A stretch of DNA of 64,000 bases from Colocasia esculenta (taxonomy: Eukaryota; Streptophyta; Magnoliopsida; Alismatales; Araceae): the NCBI GenBank assembly GCA_014218235.1, contig CM024758.1, positions 75,030,206 through 75,094,205 of the forward strand. The letters run 5' to 3'. Position 1 is the stretch's first letter. Each line of letters starts with the position of its first letter. Under the pieces are notes generated by a model. It was not told the DNA's origin. It ran no database searches and saw only the letters and a program-made list of their open reading frames with translations. Position numbers and translations under genes: made by a program. Shown in pieces: positions 1 to 12,867 of this stretch.

Positions 1-253
1 TTGTAGCTAAATGTTTAATATGTCAGCAGGTAAAGGCAGAACGTCAGCGACCTTTAGGCTTGATGCAGAAACTGGATATTCCATAGTGAAAATGGGAGCA
101 GATAACTATGGACTTTGTGACTGGATTGCCTAGATCAGCTAGAGGGAATGACTCTATATGGGTGATTGTTGATAGATTCTCGAAGAGTGCTCATTTTCTT
201 GCTATGAAGAAGAAGCAGTCCATAGAGAGTTTGGCTAGGGTGTACATTGATGG
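1..253 (+). pseudogene. Gypsy A integrase, N-terminal part (interrupted)
   Basis: Reading + frame 3 gives the end of an integrase zinc-binding region (CLICQQVKAERQRP) and then the start of the catalytic core (ITMDFVTGLP, near 105-130, with the first catalytic Asp). It continues through WVIVDRFSKSAHFLA to YIDG, where element G cuts it. The coding sequence resumes at 12868 in the same sense (IVKLHGIPKSII). Integrases of this type join proviral DNA to the chromosome. Two adjacent stops (TAG TGA near 83-88) sit where the family has Glu-Trp, so it is dead. The gag, protease and RT parts of A lie to the left of the window. Identification as a Ty3/gypsy chromovirus is firm because the remainder of A ends in a chromodomain. 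Confidence 0.9.
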
Positions 254-1778
254 TGTCACGCCCCCAATTTTATTTTAGCAGCGGAATAAATTGGGAGACA
301 CGACGAACAAGCAAGCATTTAGAACTATAGACCAATAGCTTTTACAAATAGGGCCCACAATGTAATAATCAAATTTTCTTCTTTTATTTATCAAATCGAA
401 TATTACAACCTCCAATGTCAAATGAAACACTCCTTGCTCACCAATCTATCTCTCTCTCAAAGAAAAGGGAAATTACATTCATGACCAATCTAAATAAAAA
501 TAAGAATGGACTCTCTAAGTGTACTTCACTCTTGACGCACAAGTCCCATCATTTAGCTTTACCTTCACTACCTGAAATGTTAAAGAGAGTAGGTATGAGC
601 GCACTCGCCCAGTAGGATTTACATCTTCCAGCAATGATATAAGTATTTACATTTAAAAGATAGAAGGTATGAACATGATATGTACAATGCAATTAAAACA
701 TCGGTAGTAACATGTGTACAGTGTATCATGCAAGATAGTATGATCAAGAGGAGGTAATGATCAATCTAGCAATAAGATTGTATTCAAGAGTTCAGGATAT
801 TGTGAACAATGATCTAGCAAGATGGTAACTATATGAACAAGAGCAAGATAACATGTAACAAGATGGCCATTTCACTAGCAAGCATTTTGAGTAACCCACT
901 CGGAGCACTCCACAAGAATATCACACAGGATCTACTGGTGCCTCATGCAAGTACATCCTTTAGCCACTCGGGTTAAGGACCAGCACACAGTAGCAGGTAA
1001 CAAGCAAGTAAGTTTATCATGTGTAACAAGTACGTGCCATGCCAAGCACCAATCATGATTCCGCACCACGCTAGGCACACGACTTTGTTAGGGGATCAAC
1101 CTAACAATCAACTCTTGGGGTAACGAACATCTTTGGGAAAACTGGGCAATCAACACCTTGGGGTAAACAAGACTTTGTCGAGGGCGAATCCGACAATCAC
1201 ACCCATAGGTAACAGGACTTTGCCAGAATCTCCAGGACCAGATATGGGACCTTAGTCAGGTTCGTATTGCACAACACTGGCATGTGTCCCAATGAGCCCG
1301 TCGACTCATGGGTGACAAGAATGAGTTTTTGAGTCTGTGACTCCAATATCATTACTGTACTTCAAGAGCGTATCACAAGAAGGCAATGTGTGTCAGTAAG
1401 GATAGACTGGTCGAGAAAGTTCAGGACTATCATGTCAATAGTAATGATTATCGAGAGTGTCATGTCAATAATGATATAGAGTTCAAGGATACGTTGGGAA
1501 TAACGAGTCAAGAGTTCAATCTGGAAGCATAACGACACATTTACATAGATTCTATCTTTAATAACTTGGTTTCATGTGTTTTACTCGATCACTCCGAGAA
1601 AGTCAAGATGAGGAGAGAAAGATCTCGTTAAGAATGCCGAGAGAGAAGAGATACAAGCACACTAACTTCCGGGTACTTCATTGGTACAACCTGCTCGTCG
1701 GCCATGTGGGAATCCATGGTCAGAGGAGACTTACGGAGGCCTTGGTCAAGGGGTCACTAGTCCGGCAGAAGGAATATC

Positions 1779-4700
1779 TGTAATGACCCTCTTCATACCG
1801 GTACGATTATACCAATCCCTGTCGGTACAAAGGGCGTCATTACAGTGGGATATTAACCCAACACTAAACGATAGGCTGATATGTACATGAATATCAATTG
1901 AGTACAGCGGGAATAAAAGAAATAACTCATTCTCATTCCATCATCATCACATCATTCCATAGTCTATATAGCAAATGAAAATGACAATGTCCACATTATT
2001 ACATTTCCAAAAGAAATAAATTCCCTATTACATTGTCCATACGAATAACATTGTTCATACTATGAAATAAAGCAACTAATAAACGGCCTCCACAAGCAAC
2101 TACTCCTCGCCCTCGAGGACGCTCCTCACTATGCCTCCCTCAGGTACGGAAACATCTGTCTCACCTGTACGCTGAAGCAAGTATGAGTCTAAAAGACCCA
2201 ACAAGCAATCTAAGGACACAACCTTACACATATCACACACATTCTAAACTATTAAACAATAGGGAAACACATGCTATCTTCTAAACCATAAACAAATTAC
2301 ATGGCACATGCTTTATACAATTAACTACATACATAAACCACCTAAACATGTTTTAAACTAACACATGCTCATTCTAAATCATGGATAATAATCATACACC
2401 TACACATGTTTTTTACACATAACATATCACATGATTCATGATTCAAGCACTAATCATATCATTGCACAATTTTACCAATTTAGAACATGAAGTTATGTAC
2501 AAGATAATGAACACTCCTAGCATGATATCTAACTAATTTTACATGCAATTATATCACTTTTTCACACATTTAGCTTGCTGTTTTTACATGAATTAAACAC
2601 AATCATATGAATTTATATTTATTCACATGCTATCTCATTCATTTAACAATTCCGCATGCTGATCTTTCACATTGCATAGTTCACATGTTCACATACACAT
2701 ATTCACATACACTACTACATAAATGTTATTAAACTATATAACATGATACTAAACATGATATTACATTTAACATATTAACACATGAATGATATGAATATAT
2801 GCATTTTTGCCTTGGTTTTCACGCACACTTTATACTCTCATTAATGTTTACTCTCCCTTACACATCATTTCACACATTTTTCACATAGTTTTCTCTTGCA
2901 CTTTACTTATCACATGTCACATCACTTGCACTTACCACGTGCCACATTCACATGTCACTTTACACTTTATTCACATTTTATACTTAAGTTGTCGTGACAC
3001 ATAGTCCTAACTACCATCTAGAGGACGCACACACCCATATCACATAGCACATAACACATCATTTAACACACACCCGCCACCTAGGCAAACTAGTGGTGAA
3101 TCTTGGTAACTGCGTAGACCGGGAGAAGCTCTCTCTACCCTATCCAGTGGTACTTGTCCACCTCGAGGATTTCAAAACGTTGCCCACGGATCACACAAAC
3201 GTTGAGCCTTCCCATAGGGACTTTTCTACAATAGGGCTCTCAGACCTCTATGGTAGCTTTGTCAATCTCGGCTCAATCATACACATTCACCTTATCACAT
3301 TTTATCACATTGTTCACACATTTCACATGTACCATTTAACCATTTTACATGCATTATTTAACAATTGCACATGCTTCAATTTACTTAACATGGAGCTACT
3401 ATTTCACAATGAAAATCAGATCATTACACAATCCTAATCATGCTGCTAATCATTGCATTACACATAATTAAACTTAACATGCTCATTATGTCAATTATCA
3501 TTGTTAAACTAATAATAGTACCTAATGTTATCAAAACAGTATGAAACTTTTATCATAGGCTTCATGCATATTAGATATCACATGGTTAAATTTTCAGATT
3601 TTTTAAAATAGCATATCTAATTTTTAATAATTTAATCAGATTTAAGGCATATTTATCAAGAAATTCGTTATCACATGGTTCACGGTAAAACAGTCATGCC
3701 TAGCCATTTTAAAACCTGAAGACAATAATCATGTGATCATAAAAATTTATGCAACCCTAACTTGCAACAAATCAATTTATTTAACATTAAACACAGGTAG
3801 ATCAAGCTCATTTTTCAATTTCAGAAATTACCCTAATTTCTATCATGCTCGAAAAATAAATAAATCCTCATGGTATGACCTACTGACTGTACTGGAACAA
3901 CCACAAAATTTACAATACATACAAGCAACTAGAAGGTCGGAAATCATCACACAGTCATAGTGCATAAAGTTCTGTGAAAATCAGAAGAAGTTGGCGTCAA
4001 AGGCCTTGCCACCAACATAGTTAACGGCAGACTATGTTGCCGTTTACCCAAGAACTTGGCGGCACACAAGTGGCCGCCAATCTTCTGTCTGCAGAAGTGC
4101 AGATAGAACATTGAAAACTTGGAGAAATTGGGGTTCCAGGACTCGAATAGAATCTCGAAAAACACCTAAGACCTAGAGGATATGGGTAGGGATGAGATCC
4201 ATAGGTTACTTGCCTCAAAATAAATCCACAGAGATCAAATCTTGTCGAAGAAACCTTCCTCGGCCAAGCCAAGAAGGTGCTCAATCTCCTCCTGAATCTG
4301 GTCCTTGAGTCGATGTAGGCCGCACACTGGAGTTGGGGATGATTCCTTGATGCTTGGTGTATCCTCCAGTCAATGCAGAACGTCAGAAAACTCCTCCAGT
4401 CGCCGGATCCAGCTCACCGAAGATCAGCTCTTCTCACAGAAAGCTCTAGGGTTTCTCCACAGCCAAAAAGACCTAATTCGGCCAAAACTCAAGGTTTTAT
4501 ATACTAGGCGGGTTGGGGTACGCATTAGGGTAAGGTCTCCTACCATTAGAGCTAGGTTTCCTAAACTAGAACCGCAAGAAACGCAGCCATTTCCAGATCT
4601 GAAATTGCCATAAAACTGGGAAATAAACGTCAACATTTGTTGCCGCCAACAGGGAGTCAGCGTCCATCGATCTGGACGTCAACCTCTCCTGGCCATGCAG

Positions 4701-5210
4701 TCAACGTCACTCATGTTGCCTTCAACATGCAATCAACGTCAACCTATTTTGACGTCAACTGGCATCTCGGCCAGAACATAAAATACCTCAAAACAGAAGT
4801 ACAATTACATCACAACAATTTAATGTGTACAAAATTTAATAGGTATCATATGCACAGAATACACACACACATATATATATACACAGCATAATTACATACA
4901 ATATGCATGGAAGAAGTATATATAATATGCACATTTAAATATATTACATGCTTCGAAATAAACTCATACATATCTACAAGATGTATAGCAATAATTACAT
5001 ATTATATGCACAACATTACTTAAATACCATATGCATAGGATTTAAATAAGTACAATATGTACAAAATTAGCTAAGTACTTATATTCACGAAAATAAATAT
5101 ATACATATATATACATACATATGCACAAATTTAATACACACACTATGTACATGAACAAGTAAACATTACATACATAGAATATAAATGAACAAAAATTTGG
5201 GGGTCTCACA
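1779..5210 (-). mobile_element. K: solo LTR inside the left LTR of G
   Basis: A 3432-bp insertion begins TGTAATGACC and ends GGTCTCACA. It is flanked by a perfect 5-bp duplication ATATC (1774-1778 and 5211-5215). The right LTR of G is uninterrupted at the matching place. There is no PBS, PPT or recognisable gag or pol sequence, so it is best read as a solo LTR. On the minus strand its ends and internal motifs (TGACGT/GTTAAC words, AACGGCA palindrome) resemble the LTR of A, so it probably belongs to a related family. A TATA stretch lies near 4496-4504. An AT-rich, CA/TA microsatellite-bearing part covers about 4800-5200. Confidence 0.82.
4023..4080. repeat. Spaced palindromes of K
   Basis: Two spaced inverted repeats sit side by side. 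One is AACGGCA (4023-4029), 8 nt, TGCCGTT (4038-4044). The other is TTGGCGGC (4056-4063), 9 nt, GCCGCCAA (4073-4080). The first has the same arms and spacer length as 14773-14794 in the LTR of A. TGACGTC-like words continue at about 4628-4765. Confidence 0.7.
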
Positions 5211-5824
5211 ATATCTGACGGAGAGGTCACCACCAAGCCAAGAAGGGGCTTTCCTATTGTGCTGGAATGTATGTGCATGCCGCGCGTGAGAATCGCTCTA
5301 GTGTGTGTGTGAATCCAATTATGGAAACTCCAGTTATAGAAACTTCATTTATGGGAACTCCATGCTTGGAAAGTATCATGAGTGCTAAATCAGGAAACAT
5401 AATCATGCATGACCAATTTTAGCAAGTAACTATGTGTTTTAGCAAGTTTGATAACAAGGCAAGAAAGTGAATAATCGGTAGGTAGAGAGCATGATCATGA
5501 ACTTAAGATCAATTAAAAATCATGTGAACATGTTTTAATTTTCATATGGGTTGTTAAATGCATTCTAAGACCTTCTAGAACCTTCCTAGAATAGATCAAA
5601 CTCACACATGCAAAGAACGGCACAAAATGACGAAAACCAAGATGTATGCCCCTTAGAAGGCAAATGCAGTCCCATTCCTTCACTTCCTAAGGTCATAACT
5701 CATTGATTTTTTATTCAAATCTCATACATGAATATACCATATTGCAGCCCTTGAATGAGGAATCCAGCAAAGAAAACAGCTCGTCAATCCGAGGTCTATA
5801 GAAAACGTTATGGCCGATTAAGTG

Positions 5825-6000
5825 GACATAGGCAGAAGGCGACACATTGCCTGTCGCGTTCTGAACATGAAGGCGACAATCATCTTGTCACCTTCTGAAG
5901 AAGACCATGAAACTGTCTGATTTTTTGTATGGGTCACGACCATGATGTTGTCGCATTCTGGTAGCGACGTGTCGACCTGTCGCCACCTGAATATGACGTT
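5825..6000. repeat. GCGAC/GTCGC palindrome cluster, left LTR of G
   Basis: This is the counterpart of 11180-11335. Hairpin-capable repeats are visible near 5830-5862 and 5867-5900, each with one substitution breaking the pairing that is perfect in the right LTR. A weaker pair follows near 5970-5985. Confidence 0.75.
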
Positions 6001-7520
6001 TGGGTTGCTTTTTCTACCTATTTCCAACTCCGACTTAGATTGGGTTTGACACCTGTGGGTTTGAAAAATCAAAACAAATGCTAGGGTCATCCAAATAGGA
6101 TGAAACCATCTCTGTTAGTTAGAGTACTTCCAATACTTTGTACATAATGAATAATTGAGAAACAAAGGTCGTTTGACTATGTAATAAGACGTATTGTGAC
6201 TGTCTACGTGAATCTGACATAGTGCTCATGTTCGGGCACATACTCTCAGTACAGTCAACTAAAATTGGGGAAACCAGTGCCAAATGAAAGTAGACTCATA
6301 GGGTAACATGTTTTATGTTGAACACTTAGTCTAAAAACGACTCCATAGAGAGGTATGGAACTCGTAAGACAAGTCAAGGTTAAATGCGACAGTACAACGT
6401 CAAGATCATGCAAGATTTAATTCGTTAAACTCTCAAGATAAAAATTGGGGAAAATAGTAAGAACATAATCTACACATATGGATGCAATCATGGACACGTT
6501 TAATTAGAGTTTGGCATGGAGATGACCTACCTTTTAGGTGAAAGAAAGTCGTGCTTCCCAAAAACCCTAGTTTTGGCAGTAGTGTAAAGATCTTCTTAAT
6601 ACGTCCAACACACTGCGTACAAATTGGGAAAAATAGTTTCATCTGAAAGTAGACTTGAAGGGCTTTCTATGGGTATATTATTTTCTTGATTTGATCGAGA
6701 TTTTACTAACCTTTGGTGATGATCAATCTGACTCTTGTGTGCAGGTCGTTATAGATCCGAGTTGGGAAGAGTACGAGGTTCTTCATGCTCCAGCCTTCTC
6801 CTCAAGATCTCCAGCCACCATAGCCTCCAGCATCCCTCCAATAACGCTAGGGGTCGTCCCATGGGAGAGAGAGGCTTTATTTATAGAGAGAGGGGTCTTT
6901 AGTTGCCTAATTAGATTAGGAAACTTTTAAGGACGAATTTGGGTGTATCCTTCCTCAAATTGGAGATTTCTCTCCCCAATTCATGATGAAATTGATATAG
7001 AAACTTATTTTAGGTTGTAACCACAAATTGGACTCAATTTGAAGTCTAATAAGTATGTATTGGATGAGTATTTAACCTTTTAATCTTGATTAGTTAAGAT
7101 TTTCAAATTCCGGGGTTATTTTTCTACTTGAATTTATTTGTGGCCCAAAATATATATTATGGCCTGATTCTTTCATTGGGTTGTCAATACCCAATGTTTG
7201 AAGTCCATGCATAATATTTATTTTAATTTATGACCCCTTTATGTATAGGTGATAATGGTTTTTCGAGTTATTCCTTAATTAAGATAATAAGTCACAATAA
7301 TTCTTAAACTCAATCCAAAAGATTTTTATTGGCCCAAATTTCTTTATGGGTCACTAGAGAATAATATTTAAAGTCTAGCCATGATTTTTGCGAAATTTTT
7401 AGATGTGTTTTTACATCTGGGATAATGGTGCGTACGTATTTAACTAGTTTTAAATTATTAAGTGGTCATATTTTCTATTTATCTCCAATTTTCAATTATT
7501 GAAATTCTCAGGATGCTACA

Positions 7521-7533
7521 TCCTCCCCCACTT
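7521..7533 (-). other. Polypurine tract of G
   Basis: On the minus strand this reads AAGTGGGGGAGGA directly upstream of the LTR start TGTAGCATCC. It would prime plus-strand DNA synthesis. The same tract type precedes the right LTRs of D (38010-38022) and F (33136-33148). Confidence 0.9.
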
Positions 7534-7779
7534 AAAATAATTTGGTCCCCAAATTCATAGGACAATTTCTTCTTTCTAAACTGCGTCAAATCTCCCCCAC
7601 ATAAGATTATGCATGTAGAGGAAAATTTTCAAGTAGATTGCTTCGAGGTTATTGTATTGGTATGAATATATTAATTCTTCTCAATTATGACTTGATCAAT
7701 AGGAGAAGACGATACTAACGAGGAGAATCAGAAGAAGCACCAAGATTACATGATGCTTGTGATGTCAATGTGAGTAGAT

Positions 7780-8777
7780 CTACCTCATGTCGCTCCGCCC
7801 CTTCTATTCTTCCAAGAGTGTTCCTTTCCTATTGTTGCTTGAAGCCAGCCTTGATGTTGAGATGTCTTCTTCTTCAATTGAGAGCAACCATTGATCTGGT
7901 GGCCCATACTTCCGCATCACAGACAAGCCCCCATCTTTCTCTAGCACTCCTCTATCTTATGTCCCATTCGACTACAGTGCCAACACTTCTCCTTAAATGG
8001 TTGGATTGCGTTCTGTGGTTGATCTTCTCTCTTAGGCTTCTTATTCTTTAAGTGACTTGTCTTTATTTAACCTTTTATTAGGGCTTTTGGGTTGATAATC
8101 CGTGAAGTTAATTGGTTGTCTTTCCATTGGGGTGGACTTCCCATCATCTTCCTTGGTCATTTCTATGGCGTCTTCTACTAATTGAGCTCGTTTCACCATC
8201 TCATTGTAAACTTGAATGTCCATTGATGCCAATAGGGGAATAAATGCTAGATTTAATCCATTTAGAAATCTTTTTGCCTTCATCTTCTTTGTCCTGACTA
8301 GGTGTGGTGCATAGCGGGACAACCTAGCAAATTGGGCTTCATACTCCGCCACTGATGATCCTTCCTGTTTAACAGCAGCGAATTCCACAGATTTCTTCTC
8401 ACGAACCCTTTCAGAGAAATAATTATTGTTGAAGTGTTCTATGAATTCAGCCCAAGTAGTAGGAATATCAGGAAATGTAGCTTTGGTGGCCTCCCACCAG
8501 GCCCTTGCATCGCGTTCTAGTTGAAAAGTGGCCAATAAGACCCTCTCTTGGAACGTGCACTGCATTACATTGAACATTCGTTCCATCTCTTGCATCTAGT
8601 TTTCAGCCTCCTCGGGGTCAGGATATCCATCAAACTTAGGAGGATCCATTCCTCAAAATTTCCTATGTAACTCTCCTGCCCTGACACGAGCTCCACCCTG
8701 TGCGACTTGTTGAAAGGCCTGTGCCAACTCATGTATTGTGTTATGCATATCGCGCCATTGGCCACGCCTGGTTGCCA
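7780..8777 (-). pseudogene. Element G gag (capsid and zinc knuckles), broken
   Basis: The minus-strand frame opens at ATG 8777 (MATRRGQWRDMHNTIHEL) and carries a retrotransposon gag domain with the family signatures ARAWWEATK, YFSERVREKKS and VAEYEAQFARLSRYAPHLV. After a frame change near 8040 two zinc knuckles follow (CWHCSRMGHKIEEC and a second CX2CX4HX4C with a stop inside, about 7990-7880). Stops occur at RKF*GMDPP (TGA, an Arg CGA position in relatives) and AEN*MQ (TAG, Trp in relatives). Gag packages element RNA into cytoplasmic particles. Nothing resembling protease follows before the PPT, so this element encoded gag only. Confidence 0.9.
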
Positions 8778-9029
8778 TCTCCAAGAATGTTTACGATCCT
8801 GAGAGAAGATTAATAGTTAGTTATAGTCTAAGTTATTCTTTGTGAATATGAATTTATTAACTTTTGAACTATTCAAACCATGGGCTCTACCCATCTCACT
8901 AGGTACTAACAAGAGACCTAGCTTAGTGCTAGACACAAATAGCGCAGGAACCTAGATCCTCACAACATGATCCTTGAACGTAGGGCCATAGCATACCCTC
9001 TAATGTATCCTAGGACTTTAGAAAGCCTA

Positions 9030-9042
9030 GGCTCTGATACCA
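9030..9042 (-). other. Primer-binding site of G (initiator tRNA-Met)
   Basis: On the minus strand TGGTATCAGAGCC follows the LTR end by 3 nt. It is complementary to the 3' end of plant initiator tRNA-Met and is the usual minus-strand primer site of plant LTR elements. It fixes the orientation of G. Confidence 0.93.
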
Positions 9043-9045
9043 CTC

Positions 9046-12000
9046 TGTCACGCCACCAATTTTATTTTAGCAGCGGAATAAATTAGGAGACGCGACAAAC
9101 AAGCAAGCATTCAGAACTATAGACCAATAGCTTTTACAAATAGGGCCCACAATGCAATAATCAATTTTTTTATTTTATTTATCAAAAGGAATATTACAAC
9201 CTCCAATGTCAAATGAAACACTCCTTGCTCACCAATCTATCAATCTCTCAAAGAAAAGGGAAATTACATTCATGACCAATCTAAATAAAAATAAGAATGG
9301 ACTCTCTAAGTGTACTCCACTCTTGACGCACAAGTCCCATCATTTAGCTTTACCTTCACTACCTGAAATGTTGAAGAGAGTAGGTATGAGCGCACTCGCC
9401 CAGTAGGATTTACATCTTCCAGCAATGATATAAGTATTTAAAATTTAAAAGCTAGAAGGTATGAACATGATATGTACAATGCAATTAAAACGTTGGTAGT
9501 AACACGTGTACAGTGTATCATGGAAGATAGTATGATCAAGAGGAGGTAATGATCAATCTAGAAATAAGATTGTATTCAAGAGTTAGGATATTGTAAACAA
9601 TGATCTAGCAAGATGGTAACTACATGAACAAGAGCAAGATAACATGTAACAAGATGGCCATTTCACTAGCAAGCATTTTGAGTAACCCACTCGGAGCACT
9701 CCACAAGAACATCATGCAGGGTCTACTGGTGCCTCATGCAAGTACGTCCTTCAGCCACTCGGGTTAAGGACCAGCACACAGTAGCAGGTAACAAGCAAGT
9801 AAGTTTATCATGTGTAACAAGTACGTGCCATGCCAAGCACCAATCATGATTCCGCACCATGCCAGGCACACGACTTTGTTAGGGGATCAACCTAACAATC
9901 AACTCCTGGGGTAACGAACATCTTTGGGAAAACTGGGCAATCAACACCTTGGGGTAAACAAGACTTTGTCGGGGGCGAATCTGACAATCACACCCATAGG
10001 TAACAAGACTTTGCCAGAATCTCCAAGACGAGATATGGGCCCTCAGTCAGGTTCGTATTGCACAACACTGGCATGTGTCCCAGTGAGCCCCTCGACTCAT
10101 GGGTGACAAGAACGAGTTTTTGAATCCATGACTCCAATATCATTACTGTACTTCAAGAGAGTATCACAAGAAGGCAATGTGTGTCAATAAGGATAGGCTG
10201 GTCGAGAAAGTTCAGGACTATCATGTCAATAGTAATGATTATCGAGAGTGTCATGTCAATAATGATATAGAGTTCAAGGGTACGTTGGGAATAACGAGTC
10301 AAGAGTTCAATCTAGAAGCATAACGACACATTTACATAGATTCTATTTTAATAACTTGGTTTCATGTGTTTTACTCGATCACTCTGAGAAAGTCAAGATG
10401 AGGAGAGAAAAATCTCGTCAAGAATGCCGAGAGAGAAGAGATATATGCACACTAACTTCCGGGTACTTCATTGGTACAACCTGCTCATCGGCCATGTGGG
10501 AATCTATGGTCAGAGGAGACTTACAGAGGCCTTGGTCAAGGGGTCACTAGTCCAGCAGAAGGAATATCAGACGGAGAGTTCACCACAAGCCAAGAAGGGG
10601 CTTTCCTATCGTGCTAGAGTGTATGCGCATGCCGCGCATGAGAATCGCTCTAGTGCGTGTGTGAATCCGATTATGGAATCTCCAGTTATAGAAACTTCAT
10701 TTATGGAAACTCCATGCTTGGAAAGGATCATGAGTGTTAAATCAGGAAACACTAATCATGCATGACCAATTTTAGCAAGTAACTATGTGTTTTAGCAAGT
10801 TTGATAACAAGGCAAGAAAGTGAATAATCGGTAGGTAGAGAGCATGATCATGAACTTAAGATCAATTAAAAATCATGTGAACATATTTTAACTTTCATAT
10901 GGGTTGTTAAATGCATTCTAAGACCTTCTAGAACCTTCCTAGAATAGATCAAACTCACACATGCAAAGAACGACACAAAACGACGAAAACCAAGATGTAT
11001 GCCCCTTAGAAGGCAAATGCAGTCCCTTCCCTTCACTTCCTCAGGTCATAACTCATTGATTTTTTATTCAAATCTCATACATGAATATACCATATTGCAG
11101 CCCTTTGAATGAGGAATCCAGCAAAGAAAACGGCTCGTCAATCCGAGGTCTACAAAAAAGTTATGGCCGATTAAGTGGACATTAGCAGAAGGCGACACAT
11201 TGCATGTCGCCTTCTGAACATGAAGGCGACAATCATCTTGTCGCCTTCTGAAGAAGACCACGAAACTGTCTGATTTTTGTATGGGTCACGACCATGATGT
11301 TGTCGCGTTCTGGTAGCGACGTGTCGACCTGTCGCCACCTGAATATGACGTTTGGGTTGCTTTTTCTACCTATTTACAACTCTGACTTGGATTGGGTTTG
11401 ACACCAGTGGGTTTGAAAAATCAAAACAAATGCTAGGGTGATCCAAACAAGATGAAACCATCTCTATTAGTTAGAGTACTTTCAATAATTTGTACAATAA
11501 CGAATAATTGAGAAACAAAGGTCGTTTGACTATGTAATAAGACGTATTGTGACTGTCTACGTGAATCTGACACAGTGCTCATGTTTGGGCTTATACTCTC
11601 AATACAATCAACAAAAATTAGGAAAACCAGTGCCGAAGGAAAGTAAACTCATAGGGTAACAATTTTTATGTTGAACACTTAGTCTAAAAATGACTCCACA
11701 GAGAGGTATGGAACTCGTAAGACAAGTCAAGGTTAAATTGTGACAAAACAACATCAAGATCATGCAAGATTTAATTCGTTAAACTCTCAAGCTAAAAATT
11801 GGGGAAAATAGTAAGAACATAATATACACATATGGATGCAATCATGGACACATTTAATTAGAGTTTGGCATGGAGATGATCTACCTTTTAGGTGAAAGAA
11901 AGTCATGCTCCCCGAAAACCCTAGTTTTGGCAGTAGTGCAAAGATCTTCTTAATACGTCAAACACACTGCGTACAAATTGGGAAAAATAGTTTCATTTGA

Positions 12001-12862
12001 AAGTAGACTTGAAGGGCTTTCTATGGGTATATTATTTCTTGATTTGATTGAGATTTTACTAACCTTTGGTAATGATCAATCTGACTCTTGTGTGCAGGTC
12101 GTTGTAGATCCGAGTTGGGAAGAGCACGAGGTTCTCCATGCTCCAGCCTTCTCCTCAAGATCTCCAGCCACCATAGCCTCCAGCATCCCTCCAATAACGC
12201 TAGGGGTCGTCCCATGGGAGAGAGAGGCTTTATTTATAGAGAGAGGGGTCTATAGTTGCCTAATTAGATTAGGAAACTTTTAGGGACGAATTTGGGTGTA
12301 TCCTTCCTCAAATTGGAGATTTCTCTCCCCAATTCATGATAGAATTGATATAGAAACTCATTTTAGGTTGTAACCACAAATTGGACTCAATTTGAAGTCC
12401 AATAAATATGTATTGGATGAGTATTTAACCTTTTAATCTTGATTAGTTAAGATTTTCAAATTTTAGGGTTATTTTTCTACTTGAATTTATTTGTGGCACA
12501 AAATATATATTATGGCCTGATTCTTTCATTGGGTTGTCAATACCCAATGTTTGAAGTCCATTCATAATTTTATTTTTATTTATGACCCCTTTATGTATAT
12601 GTGATAATGGTTTTTCGACTTATTCCTTAATTAAGATAATAAGTCACAATAATTCTTAAACTCAATCCAAAAGATTTTTATTGGCCCAAATTTCTTTATG
12701 AGTCACTAGAGAATAATATTTAAAGTCTAACCATGATTTTTACAAAAATTTTAGATGTGTTTTTACATCTGGGATACGTATTTAACTAGTTTTAAATTAT
12801 TAAGTGGCCATATTTTCTATTTATCTCCAATTTTCAATTACTGAAATTCTCAGGATGGTACA
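9046..12862 (-). repeat. Element G right (5') LTR, intact
   Basis: This 3817-bp LTR runs from TGTCACGCC to GGTACA on the + strand. The minus-strand TATA box is at 12238-12231 (TATAAATA). It differs from the left LTR by scattered substitutions and small indels, implying a moderately old insertion. It holds the cleanest palindromes of the family (11186-11216, 11222-11248) and the conserved block at about 10471-10590. Confidence 0.93.
11180..11335. repeat. GCGAC/GTCGC palindrome cluster, right LTR of G
   Basis: There are two perfect spaced inverted repeats. CAGAAGGCGACA (11186-11197) and TGTCGCCTTCTG (11205-11216) are 7 nt apart. GAAGGCGACA (11222-11231) and TGTCGCCTTC (11239-11248) are also 7 nt apart. 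A looser GCGAC...GTCGC pair follows at about 11316-11335. The cluster is roughly 0.9-1.05 kb downstream of the TATA box, so it should be in the transcript. Confidence 0.88.
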
Positions 12863-12867
12863 AATGG

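Larger units (their letters stand above)
254..7520 (-). repeat. Element G left (3') LTR, interrupted by K
   Basis: This starts TGTCACGCC and ends GGATGCTACA on the + strand, matching the right LTR at 9046-12862. Without K and its duplicated 5 bp it is about 3830 bp, against 3817 bp on the right. On the minus strand a TATA motif (TATAAATA, 6885-6878) marks the probable promoter, giving a U3 of about 0.6 kb and a transcribed R-U5 of about 3 kb. The spaced palindromes at 5825-6000 and the block shared with C, D and F (about 1683-1778, continuing at 5216) both lie in the transcribed part. Small ORFs in this LTR are not credible genes. Confidence 0.9.
254..12862 (-). mobile_element. Element G: gag-only Ty3/gypsy LTR retrotransposon inserted in A
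   Basis: Two long homologous LTRs (254-7520, enlarged by K, and 9046-12862) flank a 1.5-kb interior. The target duplication is GATGG (249-253) and AATGG (12863-12867, one mismatch). Removing one copy rejoins the integrase frame of A. The PBS lies next to the right LTR and the PPT next to the left LTR, so the element reads on the minus strand. The interior holds a gag pseudogene and no protease, RT, RNase H or integrase. This is the gag-only non-autonomous architecture. Any movement would have needed pol proteins from a relative. Confidence 0.93.

Noticed and set aside
415..615. A 66-residue ORF that recurs at 9206-9406.
   Set aside because: Both copies lie at the same place in the two LTRs of G. 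The repetition comes from the LTR pair, and the peptide shows no family features.
4861..5200. CA/TA microsatellites and AT-rich sequence as a scaffold or origin element.
   Set aside because: Simple-sequence drift inside an old LTR is sufficient, and no specific motif was found.
1779..5210. K as a complete small retrotransposon.
   Set aside because: There is no internal repeat pair, PBS, PPT or coding remnant. A solo LTR explains it with fewer assumptions.
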